Origin: JBGYPP01 sp041838515
GTDB lineage: Bacteria > Bacillota > Clostridia > Lachnospirales > Lachnospiraceae
DNA: 49,371 bases
Reading direction: 5' to 3'
NCBI GenBank assembly: GCA_041838515.1
Contig: JBGYPP010000066.1
Span: 1 to 49,371, forward strand
Part shown: positions 1 through 6,710 of the stretch, piece after piece
Layout of the letters: every line of letters begins with the position of its first letter
Numbering within the stretch: the first letter of the stretch is position 1
Program-made: the position numbers and the translations under genes
The notes under the pieces: model-generated
Told to the model about the DNA's origin: nothing
The model's input: the letters and a program-made list of their open reading frames with translations, nothing else
Databases searched by the model: none

Positions 1-105
1 CCAGTAATTCTTTTCCCGTTTTTCCGCCATACGGCGGCTGCGGCGGATCTGATGGCCCACTACCAGGCAGAATACGACAAAACTTGCAAAAAAAGGCAAT
101 CTCAT
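1..105 (-). pseudogene. Partial inverted copy of the gene at 5182 (start only)
   Basis: Bases 1-119 are the exact reverse complement of 5168-5286, so the first 35 codons of the unknown membrane-anchored protein at 5182-5790 appear again here on the minus strand, starting at ATG 105 (MRLPFFASF...) and cut by the window edge. The copy carries the same ribosome site and the same minus-facing promoter elements. Its upstream flank is not the sequence found at 5132-5167 but a truncated IS3-type transposase gene. The join at 115-119 shares AAGGG between the two parents. I read it as a chimeric join or a rearrangement product, not as an independent functional gene. Confidence 0.75.
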
Positions 106-119
106 ATATAATATCCCTT
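1..119. repeat. 119-bp exact inverted repeat of 5168-5286
   Basis: Comparison of the left edge with the plus-strand gene start near 5.2 kb gives a perfect match over 119 bases in opposite orientation. Identity stops exactly at 119/120 (window side) and 5168/5167 (gene side). It continues to the window edge, so its true length may be greater. Confidence 0.95.
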
Positions 120-168
120 CCCTGTATAGTTCGACGCATTTCCGCTTGTACTTGTAACTATAACGCAT
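115..168 (-). pseudogene. IS3-family transposase, N-terminal fragment (helix-turn-helix start)
   Basis: ATG at 168 follows a strong ribosome site (GGAGGG at 183-178, nine bases away). The 18 readable residues (MRYSYKYKRKCVELYREG) resemble the start of OrfA/helix-turn-helix transposases of IS3-like elements common in Lachnospiraceae. The reading frame then runs into the inverted copy of the 5182 gene, so the transposase is truncated here. The matching C-terminus of the same kind of transposase lies at the opposite edge of the window. The family call rests on this short N-terminus plus the C-terminus and shared ends. Confidence 0.7.
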
Positions 169-175
169 AAAAAAA

Positions 176-209
176 TACCCTCCTTACTGGTTGTCCAGTA
201 AAGAGGGTA
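176..209 (-). promoter_or_regulatory. Hairpin sequestering the transposase ribosome-binding site
   Basis: Bases 176-190 and 195-209 form a 15-bp stem with one G-U wobble and a 4-base loop. In the minus-strand RNA the 3' arm contains the GGAGGG ribosome site of the transposase. A transcript entering from outside the IS would fold this stem and hide the site. This resembles known protection of IS transposase genes (for example IS10 and IS50) from read-through expression. The structure is seen; the role is inferred. Confidence 0.65.
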
Positions 210-290
210 CATATCATAACTTAGTTCGTGCGACAGCCCCTTTTTTCACAGACATACTTTCCATCCCGAGGCTTATATCTGCCGCCCCGT

Positions 291-770
291 CTAAGCCAGA
301 GAGGGTGCTGCCTGCTGCAGACCGGCGAAACTCTGCTGCCGCAGCGCCTCATATAAGACTACTGCCACGGCATTGGAAAGATTGAGGGATCGTACGCCCC
401 CGGCCATGGGTATGCGCAGGCACTGCTCCTGCCTGCCCTCCAGGATATAAGGGGGCAGACCCCGGCTCTCCTTGCCAAAAACCAGGAAATCCTCCGCCCC
501 GAATACCGCCTCCGTATAGGGCCTCTCGGCCTTGGTGGTGGCCAGCCACAGCCTGGCTCCAGGGTTTTTCTCCAAAAAATCGGCAAAATCCGAATAAATA
601 TGCAAATCCAGATATTTCCAATAATCCATGCCCGCCCGCCGCAGATGCTTTTCAGAAATCTCAAATCCCAAAGGCTTGATCAAATGCAGGGAGCTGCCGG
701 TAGCCACACAGCTCCGGCCCACATTGCCCGTATTGGCCGGTATCTCCGGCTCATGCAGCACTATATTCAT
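291..770 (-). CDS. trmL: tRNA (cytidine(34)-2'-O)-methyltransferase TrmL
   Basis: The 159-residue protein is a SPOUT-fold methyltransferase that 2'-O-methylates the wobble base of tRNA-Leu isoacceptors in the cytoplasm. It starts with the family signature MNIVLHEPEIPANTGNVGR and ends with the knotted SAM-binding region (LVFGKESRGLP at about 95-105, IPMAGGVRSLNLSNAVAVVLYE at about 120-141). Length matches TrmL/YibK (about 155-160). It is the last gene of the minus-strand operon that begins at 5131, 14 bases downstream of the aminotransferase stop. The ribosome site is weak, which suggests coupling to upstream translation. No clear terminator was seen between its stop and the IS end at 247. Confidence 0.95.
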   Translation of the reverse strand: MNIVLHEPEIPANTGNVGRSCVATGSSLHLIKPLGFEISEKHLRRAGMDYWKYLDLHIYSDFADFLEKNPGARLWLATTKAERPYTEAVFGAEDFLVFGKESRGLPPYILEGRQEQCLRIPMAGGVRSLNLSNAVAVVLYEALRQQSFAGLQQAAPSLA

Positions 771-784
771 CCCCGGCCCGCTTC

Positions 785-1960
785 CTATTTCCCTGCGGAG
801 GCCCGAAGCCTGGCCACAAAGGCGGACAGGCGGCTCATGGCCTCTTTGAGCTGCTCCATGGAGTAGGCATAGGAGATGCGCAAATACCCCTCACCGCTGG
901 CGCCAAAGGCCGTACCCGGCACCAGCGCCACTTTCTCCTCCTCCAGCAGACGGGTGGCAAATTCCTCAGAGCTAAGACCGAACTCCTCTATGCAGGGAAA
1001 TACATAAAAGGCGCCAAAGGGTTCAAAGCAGCTCAGGCCCATCCTGCGGAAGGCATCCATCAAAAAGCGGCGTCTCTGGTTATAGGCCGCCCGCATGGCC
1101 TCCACATCCTTATCCCCATTGCGCAGCGCCGATATGGCCGCATACTGGCTGGTGGTAGGAGCGCACATAATGGCAAATTGGTGTATCTTGGTCATCTGCT
1201 CCAATATCACCTGAGGGCCGCAGGCATATCCCAACCTCCATCCGGTCATGGCATAGGCCTTGGAGAATCCATTGATATAGACACAGCGCTCCCGCATGCC
1301 CGGCAGCTGTATAATAGAGAAATGCTCCCCTTTATAGGTCAATTCCGCATAAATCTCATCCGTCAGCACATAGAGGTCATGCTCCACTACCAGCCGGGCT
1401 ACGGCCTCCAGATCCTCCCTCTCCATAATGGCCCCGGTGGGATTGTTGGGAAAGGGCAGCACCAGGATCTTGCTCCTGGGAGTGATGGCGGCCTCTAACT
1501 CCCGGGCCGTCAGACGGAACTGGTTCTTGGCCTGCAGAGGTATGGATACAGGCACAGCGCCGGTCAAAATGGCGCAGGGCCGATAGGACACATAGCTGGG
1601 TTCGGGTATGATTACCTCATCCCCGGGATCCACCATGGCCCGCAGGGCTATGTCTATGGCCTCAGAACCGCCCACGGTAATCAGAGTTTCCGTACGAGGA
1701 TTGTAGCGCACACCCTGCTTTCTCTCCACATAACGGCAAATCTCCTGACGCAACTCCATCAGTCCTGCATTGGAGGTATAAAAAGTACGCCCTTTTTCCA
1801 GGGAATAGATACCCTCCTCCCGTATATGCCAAGGCGTGTCAAAATCCGGCTCCCCCACACCCAGGGAAATGGCATCCTTCATCTCGGATACGATATCAAA
1901 AAATTTGCGTATACCCGAGGGGGGTATCTGCCCTATGCGCTGACACAAAGGATTTCTCAT
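785..1960 (-). CDS. PLP-dependent class I/II aminotransferase
   Basis: The 391-residue fold-type I aminotransferase has the usual order of motifs. These are the substrate-arm start (GVGEPDFDTP at about 35-44), a GG-SEAIDIALRA cofactor region (about 98-110), the PNNPTGA loop (about 170), the TDEIY aspartate region (about 202), and the PLP lysine in NGFSKAYAMTGWRLGY (about 230-245). The C-terminal arginine region reads GYLRISYA. It belongs to the aspartate/alanine/aromatic aminotransferase group often paired with an Lrp/AsnC regulator in Firmicutes. Its ATG overlaps the regulator stop by four bases (ATGA), so the two are translationally coupled. The amino-acid substrate cannot be told from sequence alone. 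Confidence 0.9.
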   Translation of the reverse strand: MRNPLCQRIGQIPPSGIRKFFDIVSEMKDAISLGVGEPDFDTPWHIREEGIYSLEKGRTFYTSNAGLMELRQEICRYVERKQGVRYNPRTETLITVGGSEAIDIALRAMVDPGDEVIIPEPSYVSYRPCAILTGAVPVSIPLQAKNQFRLTARELEAAITPRSKILVLPFPNNPTGAIMEREDLEAVARLVVEHDLYVLTDEIYAELTYKGEHFSIIQLPGMRERCVYINGFSKAYAMTGWRLGYACGPQVILEQMTKIHQFAIMCAPTTSQYAAISALRNGDKDVEAMRAAYNQRRRFLMDAFRRMGLSCFEPFGAFYVFPCIEEFGLSSEEFATRLLEEEKVALVPGTAFGASGEGYLRISYAYSMEQLKEAMSRLSAFVARLRASAGK

Positions 1961-2439
1961 GGCGTAAACTTCTCCCTCTCATCTTCATGGCCCTTGGACA
2001 ATATGGTGCCATGGTCCTTATACTTTTTCAGCACAAAATGGGTGGCCGTGCTCAGCACCGAATCCAGCGTGGAGAGCTTGTCAGACACAAAATTGGACAC
2101 CTCCCGCAGGCTCTTTCCCTCCAGAGTGACCAGCAGATCATAGGCGCCGCTGATCAGCAGCACGCTGCGCACCTCCGGATATTTGTATATGCGCTCGGCT
2201 ATCTTGTCAAAACCCTGGCCTCTCTGGGGAGTCACCTTCACCTCTATCAGCGCTGTCACCTTGTCCAGGGAAGTCTTCTCCCAATTGATCAGCGTATGGT
2301 AGCCGCAAACTATGCCCTCCTGCTCCAGCGCGGCCATCTCCGCATCCAAGGCTTCTCTGGACACGCCCAGCAGCACGGCCATCTCCTCCACTGGCATACG
2401 GCTGTCCTTCTCCAGCAAACGCAACAATTCCTCCCGCAT
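1957..2439 (-). CDS. Lrp/AsnC-family transcriptional regulator
   Basis: The 160-residue protein has an N-terminal winged helix-turn-helix (residues about 1-50, with VEEMAVLLGVSREALDAEM as the HTH) and a C-terminal RAM/AsnC effector domain (about 65-140, VTALIEVKV and VRSVLLISGAYDLLVTLEG). Members form octamers and respond to amino acids. The start ATG follows AAAGGGG by five bases. The four-base overlap with the downstream aminotransferase is a common arrangement in Clostridia and suggests the regulator senses a substrate or product of that enzyme. Confidence 0.92.
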   Translation of the reverse strand: MREELLRLLEKDSRMPVEEMAVLLGVSREALDAEMAALEQEGIVCGYHTLINWEKTSLDKVTALIEVKVTPQRGQGFDKIAERIYKYPEVRSVLLISGAYDLLVTLEGKSLREVSNFVSDKLSTLDSVLSTATHFVLKKYKDHGTILSKGHEDEREKFTP

Positions 2440-2463
2440 AATTACCCCTTTCTCCTATGTTTT

Positions 2464-3468
2464 TCAACAGGGCAGGGCCTTGTACAAGGCATCCTCCCCC
2501 GGCCTCTCCAAAGCGGCCGCCTCTCCGGCCTTAGCGCCCACCATGGACAGCCGCCGGCTCCTGCCCTCCTCCAGCCTGCCTATAACGGCCGCCGCATACC
2601 CCTTGGCACGCATGGAAGCCATCAGGGCCTCCCCATCCTCCGCGCACATCAGCAGGCAGCCCCCGGACAACAGCTTGTAGGGATTGATATGGAAAAATTC
2701 GCACAGCTCCACCTCTGCCTGTCGTATGGGTATGCTGGCCATATCTGCGGAGAAACCCAGACCCAGCGCCTCGCCCAACTCCCACAGGGCAGCCAATATT
2801 CCGCCCCAAGAACCGTCATGCATGGCTAGAGCTCCTGCTTCCCAGGCCGCCAGCGCCATATCCGCCGTAGAAGTACGATTGGCGGCATCGGCCATTTCCT
2901 CCACAAAAAAAGCCCCAAAGGCCCCTTCCAACTCCCTCCTGCGGCGGCAGGCCAGTATGCCCGCGCCCTCCAGACCTACAGTGCCGCAGACCAACAGCGC
3001 ATCCCCGGCCCGGGGCCTCCTCGCCGGCGCCGGCAGAGCATCCCCCATCACCAACAGACTGGCAAAAATATGCCCAGGTGCCAAGGCCATACCCCGGCCG
3101 GCCACCTTGGTATCACCTCCTGCCAGCTCCATACCCAAGCGCCTGGCCGCCTCTGCCGCCCGGCACATCCATCTGCCCAGGCTTCGTCCCTCCACATCCC
3201 GAGCCAAACAGAGGGAGAGCATACCTATCTCTGGCCGCCCCCCTCCGGCCGTCAGATTGTTGGCCGCCTTGATCCACAGCCCGTCCATATCCTCCGGCTC
3301 TGCCAACAGCCCCTGGCCCATGGCCAGTGCCCTGCCCCCGGGCTGAGGGTGCAGCCTGGCGGCATCCCAGCCCACACCCGGGCCTCTTTCTATCTGCGGC
3401 CCTCTTGCCCTGGCCGGACGCAGCACCGCGCTTTCCAGTATATGGTCAGGCAATTTCCCCTCTCTCAC
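2464..3468 (-). CDS. AIR synthase-related protein (PurM/HypE-like fold)
   Basis: The 334-residue protein resembles the PurM/HypE/ThiL ATP-binding superfamily. It has a short N-terminal domain (GPGVGWDAARL, about 28-40), the loop region DMDGLWIKAANNLTAGGG in the middle of the first domain, GGDTKV at about 118, and a C-terminal domain containing HDGSWGGILAALWELGEALG. The exact reaction of this Clostridia branch is unknown to me. HypE itself works with hydrogenase genes, and none are present here. The start is GTG, preceded by GGAG seven bases upstream and lying three bases after the VanW stop, so it is probably cotranscribed and coupled. Confidence 0.75.
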   Translation of the reverse strand: MREGKLPDHILESAVLRPARARGPQIERGPGVGWDAARLHPQPGGRALAMGQGLLAEPEDMDGLWIKAANNLTAGGGRPEIGMLSLCLARDVEGRSLGRWMCRAAEAARRLGMELAGGDTKVAGRGMALAPGHIFASLLVMGDALPAPARRPRAGDALLVCGTVGLEGAGILACRRRRELEGAFGAFFVEEMADAANRTSTADMALAAWEAGALAMHDGSWGGILAALWELGEALGLGFSADMASIPIRQAEVELCEFFHINPYKLLSGGCLLMCAEDGEALMASMRAKGYAAAVIGRLEEGRSRRLSMVGAKAGEAAALERPGEDALYKALPC

Positions 3469-3471
3469 GGC

Positions 3472-4998
3472 TTACTCCACCGGCGCTTCCGCCGCCGGCG
3501 CCTGAGTGACTGCTGCCGGGGTCTGGGTCAGTATGCCTATAACATTTTTTACATGATCTATACTGCCCGTGCCTATGGCCGCCATAATCTCATTGTGCGC
3601 ATTGGGATCCGCAGAGGCCACGCCCACCGTGGCCGTGCGGGGAGTCATTTTGTAACTGCTGTTGTTGACCAGCTCTCTCTCCTTTTCCACGCCATTTTCC
3701 CTGACCACCTTCCACAGCTTGGCCTTATATCCCGTGTGGGCACTGTCTGTGACTATATAGCCTATGCCCTGACCCCCGTCCGCATAAATAGTGTCCGGAC
3801 CGGGCGCTATGGTTTCCAGCACCTGGCTCTCATAGCTGACCTGCCTGTCCTTGGATCGGCTCTCCTTGCCGTATATATTGATGGTGATACGCTTGTTCTC
3901 CGTATATCCCTCTATGTATATGGGATAATCCGTATTGTTGACAAAGCAAAAGTCCTTGTCCGAACTCTCGGCTATGGCCGCATCCGCCGCCGGATCCACG
4001 TAGGATACGATCATGGAATGATTGTAGCGCTCGCTGACCTCCAGCTCAGACAGCAGCACGGCATTGTACAGTGTCGTAGACACCTGGCATATGCCTCCGC
4101 CCAGGGAGTCCACCACCTTGCCATTAAGAAAGGAGCCGGCCAGGTGATAGCCATTGGCCTGGGTAAAGGGCGTGATGGCCTCCAACACGGAAAACTCCTC
4201 TCCAGGGTACACCGTCCTGCCATTGACCAGCTTACAGCCATTGGCCACATTGGCGCTGCGGGAGGCCCCGGAAGTAGAATATGCCGTGGTAAAGCTGCCC
4301 AGCAGATCCTTTACCTGGGACAGAGTTTCCTTATTGCCCTTGGGCTCCTCCACCTGCACATCCAGGGCGATGGAGGCCTCTCCGCCCTGCCACTCCCCCG
4401 TCAAAAAGTCGCTGACCACATCGATGGAGGTTTCCACATCCAGCACATATCCAGCCTCGCCCTCCTGAATGACGAAAGCCCCATTCTCCCGCCGCAGAGA
4501 GGCGTTTTTTGCCTTTTTGTCATATTTTGCACAGCGCTCCAGCAAAAAAGCGTTGACATACTCCACATCCACCTGCCACTCAAGGGGCAGTACCTTACTG
4601 CTTCTGGCCAAATCCGCGCGCAGCTTGTACCTCTGGAGCAGATTGCCCTTGCGCCCCAGATCCAGCGCCTCCTGCACCAGCTGGGTGTTGGCCCAGTATA
4701 GTCCCAGCTCGCTGGCCGTAGCCTGCTCTTTCTGGCCCTGGGCCAGCTCCAGCCAGATTTTCTCTGACTGCCGCTCTGCCACATAAGCCTCTATGGCCTC
4801 CCGGGCCTCCTGGGCGTTCATGCCGGAGAGATCCACCGGCCCTGCAAATATGCCCTGCTCTATACGCCCATTCTGCCCATCTGCCCGGCCCAGCCCTCCG
4901 GCCGCAGCCGGAGCCGACCATATCCAGAACAAAAAAAAGGCCAGAGCCAATAGGCCCGCACCCCCCATTGCCCTGCCCAAACCATATTTTTGCGCCAT
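3472..4998 (-). CDS. VanW-family membrane-anchored protein
   Basis: The 508-residue protein has one N-terminal membrane segment (about 12-30), two repeated YoaR-like/putative peptidoglycan-binding regions (about 45-215) and a VanW domain (about 230-400). The VanW hallmarks include NGRTVYPGEEFSVLEAITPF and GGGICQVSTTLYNAVL. A low-complexity Ala/Pro/Thr tail (TQTPAAVTQAPAAEAPVE) follows, as expected for an extracytoplasmic end. The family is linked to the cell envelope, but its molecular activity is not settled; VanW is an accessory gene of some vancomycin clusters. No other resistance genes are present. ATG at 4998 follows GGAAAGGGGG. Confidence 0.92.
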   Translation of the reverse strand: MAQKYGLGRAMGGAGLLALAFFLFWIWSAPAAAGGLGRADGQNGRIEQGIFAGPVDLSGMNAQEAREAIEAYVAERQSEKIWLELAQGQKEQATASELGLYWANTQLVQEALDLGRKGNLLQRYKLRADLARSSKVLPLEWQVDVEYVNAFLLERCAKYDKKAKNASLRRENGAFVIQEGEAGYVLDVETSIDVVSDFLTGEWQGGEASIALDVQVEEPKGNKETLSQVKDLLGSFTTAYSTSGASRSANVANGCKLVNGRTVYPGEEFSVLEAITPFTQANGYHLAGSFLNGKVVDSLGGGICQVSTTLYNAVLLSELEVSERYNHSMIVSYVDPAADAAIAESSDKDFCFVNNTDYPIYIEGYTENKRITINIYGKESRSKDRQVSYESQVLETIAPGPDTIYADGGQGIGYIVTDSAHTGYKAKLWKVVRENGVEKERELVNNSSYKMTPRTATVGVASADPNAHNEIMAAIGTGSIDHVKNVIGILTQTPAAVTQAPAAEAPVE

Positions 4999-5023
4999 GG
5001 CGCCCCCTTTCCTCTTTGTTGAA

Positions 5024-5131
5024 TCAGCCCAGGAAATATGCTACAGTGGAAAGCAGCATAGCCGCTATCAATATTCCTATGATCACCAGGGATACTGCCC
5101 TTTTTTTCTTTTGATTGTGAAAAGAAAACAT
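5024..5131 (-). CDS. 35-residue single-pass membrane peptide upstream of vanW
   Basis: This small frame has ATG at 5131, an AAAGGAG ribosome site seven bases upstream, and a TGA stop at 5024. The peptide has a basic N-terminus (FHNQKKKRA) and one hydrophobic helix (about residues 13-34, VSLVIIGILIAAMLLSTVAY). It lies 25 bases upstream of the VanW start and directly downstream of a good promoter (5175-5203), so it would be the first cistron of the operon. The positive-inside rule gives a cytoplasmic N-terminus. It resembles short membrane peptides (DUF4044-like) seen in Firmicutes, but I do not recognise a defined family. Function unknown. Confidence 0.7.
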   Translation of the reverse strand: MFSFHNQKKKRAVSLVIIGILIAAMLLSTVAYFLG

Positions 5132-5167
5132 ATACTGCTCCTTTCAACCGCCAATGTGTTCTCATTA

Positions 5168-5286
5168 AAGGGATATTATATATGAGATTGCCTTTTTTTG
5201 CAAGTTTTGTCGTATTCTGCCTGGTAGTGGGCCATCAGATCCGCCGCAGCCGCCGTATGGCGGAAAAACGGGAAAAGAATTACTGG
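5168..5286. repeat. Internal arm of the 119-bp inverted repeat
   Basis: This is the second arm of the repeat described at 1-119. It covers the ribosome site and first 35 codons of the plus-strand gene and the promoter of the minus-strand VanW operon. Confidence 0.95.
5175..5203 (-). promoter_or_regulatory. Sigma-A promoter of the VanW operon, inside the divergent gene
   Basis: On the minus strand, TTGCAA (5203-5198), a 17-base spacer and a perfect TATAAT (5180-5175) point towards the 35-residue peptide and vanW. The predicted start is near 5168. The promoter overlaps the first codons and ribosome site of the plus-strand gene at 5182, so the two divergent units could interfere with each other. 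Confidence 0.65.
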
Positions 5287-5790
5287 GAGTACGAGGCCGC
5301 CGCCAACCAGGTGCGCCGCCAACCCATAGACCAGCTGCCCTATATTCAAATTCCCCTGGACAGCCTGCCACTGGGCCTGCCCCAGGACCAACCTCAGGCC
5401 GAAGAATTGGCCCAGCTGCTCAAAGATTTGAGCGGCCAGAAGATACTCAATCTCACAGGACAGACCAATACGGACCTCAAATACCGCTACGGGGCGGCCA
5501 ATCTCCCCTTTCTGACCCAATGTGATGAAAATTACACCCTATTGGCCCGCAGTCTGGACCGCTGGGCCGCCCTGCTGGAGAAGGCCGGCCTGATGCCCCA
5601 GATGGCCCTGGTGCTGGAGTTTGCCCTCTCCACCGGCAGCGATATCTCCGCCTCCTATCTCAGACTGGCCAGATATTACCAAGCCCAGGGGGAGAGAGAA
5701 AAAATTGAAATTCTGGCGCGGCAGGCTCAGGAACTGCCCTCTCTGTCCAAGGACAGCATCTGCGCCCAGCTCAAAAAATTTCTGGCCTAG
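5182..5790 (+). CDS. Membrane-anchored protein of unknown function
   Basis: The 202-residue protein has one N-terminal hydrophobic segment (about 3-19, LPFFASFVVFCLVVGHQI). It is followed by a basic patch (RRSRRMAEKREK) and a soluble, mostly helical cytoplasmic domain rich in Leu, Gln and Ala. The C-terminal 80 residues (LLARSLDRWAALLEKAGL, ASYLRLARYYQAQGEREKIEILARQAQEL) look like two or three degenerate TPR-type helical pairs. I do not recognise a named family. AAAGGG lies nine bases before the ATG. It is divergent from the VanW operon. Its first 35 codons are duplicated in inverted orientation at the left edge of the window. Confidence 0.8.
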   Translation: MRLPFFASFVVFCLVVGHQIRRSRRMAEKREKNYWEYEAAANQVRRQPIDQLPYIQIPLDSLPLGLPQDQPQAEELAQLLKDLSGQKILNLTGQTNTDLKYRYGAANLPFLTQCDENYTLLARSLDRWAALLEKAGLMPQMALVLEFALSTGSDISASYLRLARYYQAQGEREKIEILARQAQELPSLSKDSICAQLKKFLA

Positions 5791-5806
5791 GCCTCCCGGG
5801 CGGCGT

Positions 5807-6652
5807 TCACACCCTCCTCCGGGAAAAGGCCGCCACTCCATAGGCCAGCCGCATCCAGTCCATATACCTGTCCGCCTGGGATTGGCTCAGCTCCAGCGCC
5901 ACACCCCCGTCTAGGGCATCCAAAAATGCCGCCTGCTCCGCAGACAGCGGCGATCGGGCTTCCAACGGCCTCCCCTCTCGCCTAAGTTCCATATACAGCT
6001 TCCACATATCCGCCAACCTCTGCCTCTGCCGGACACTGGCCGGCCTTTCCTTGGAGGTATAGATCTCCAAGGGACGGGGCGAAAATCTATGCCTCTCCCC
6101 GGCCGGAGCCATATGCCAGAGAGCCTCCAACAGCTGGTATGCCGCCCTGGCATCCTCCAAGGCATGGTGGGGCCGAAAATCTATGCCAAAATACCCTCCC
6201 AGGGATTCCAGTGTCTTGGGGAAAGGGATCATCTCTCCCGCCTCCGACCTGTAAGAGGGCAGCAGAGCCTTTGCCAAGGGCAGCGTATCCACGCCCCGGC
6301 GCTCAAAGGCCCATCCCCCCTCCGCCATGGCCTTGGACAAAAAGGCCGCATCCATGGGCAGGTGATGGCCCACCCATACCCTATCCCCCACATATTCCAG
6401 GAATTTGGGCAGCGCCTCCTCCAGAGGAGGCGCTGCCTCCACATCCCTGGGGCATATGCCCGTCAACAGCCGCACCTCCTCCGGTATCAGGCAGCATGGC
6501 CGTACCAGCGTATAAAATCCCTCCGGCGCCTCCGGTTTCCATGCGCCAATAGAGAGTATGGAGTCCCGCCCCGGGTGCAGCCCGGTAGTTTCCACATCCA
6601 CGCCTACAAAATCCTCCAGCGCTGTCCCCTGGGAAAAATCCATTTCAGACAA
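5807..6652 (-). CDS. DEDDh 3'-5' exonuclease (DNA polymerase III epsilon-like)
   Basis: The 281-residue protein carries an RNase-T/DnaQ-type exonuclease domain in its first about 170 residues. The motifs are Exo I VGVDVETTGL, Exo II VGHHLPMDAAFL and Exo III HHALEDARAAY, giving the D-E-D-H-D catalytic set for two-metal hydrolysis. The C-terminal about 100 residues (LEIYTSKERPASVRQRQRLADMWKLY and beyond) do not match a domain I know. I prefer the TTG start at 6652, with AAGGAGG nine bases upstream, over ATG 6643, whose spacing would be 18. It lies 58 bases after galT and may share that transcript, although its role (repair or nucleotide scavenging) is unrelated to galactose. Confidence 0.85.
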   Translation of the reverse strand: MSEMDFSQGTALEDFVGVDVETTGLHPGRDSILSIGAWKPEAPEGFYTLVRPCCLIPEEVRLLTGICPRDVEAAPPLEEALPKFLEYVGDRVWVGHHLPMDAAFLSKAMAEGGWAFERRGVDTLPLAKALLPSYRSEAGEMIPFPKTLESLGGYFGIDFRPHHALEDARAAYQLLEALWHMAPAGERHRFSPRPLEIYTSKERPASVRQRQRLADMWKLYMELRREGRPLEARSPLSAEQAAFLDALDGGVALELSQSQADRYMDWMRLAYGVAAFSRRRV

Positions 6653-6710
6653 TCCCGCCCTCCTCCTTATCCATACCCAGGGCTGTGATCCCCTCCGGAC
6701 CATAAGCCTC

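Larger units (their letters stand above)
115..247 (-). mobile_element. 5' end of an IS3-family insertion sequence (truncated)
   Basis: Read on the minus strand, this stretch begins with a terminal sequence (GAAAAAAGGGGCTGTCGCAC at about 247-228, then TATGATATGTACCC at 218-205) that is found again, inverted, at the right end of the window. A hairpin, a ribosome site and the first 18 codons of a transposase follow, and the element is then cut at about 115-119. The terminal sequence here has about nine extra bases between its two blocks compared with the right-hand copy. The outer border is taken where the two copies stop resembling each other. The outermost boundary and any target-site duplication cannot be fixed from this window. 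Confidence 0.75.

Noticed and set aside
3070..4701. Long plus-strand open frame opposite vanW and the AIR-synthase-like gene
   Set aside because: It runs antisense to two well-supported genes, has no family resemblance and a composition typical of shadow frames in GC-rich DNA.
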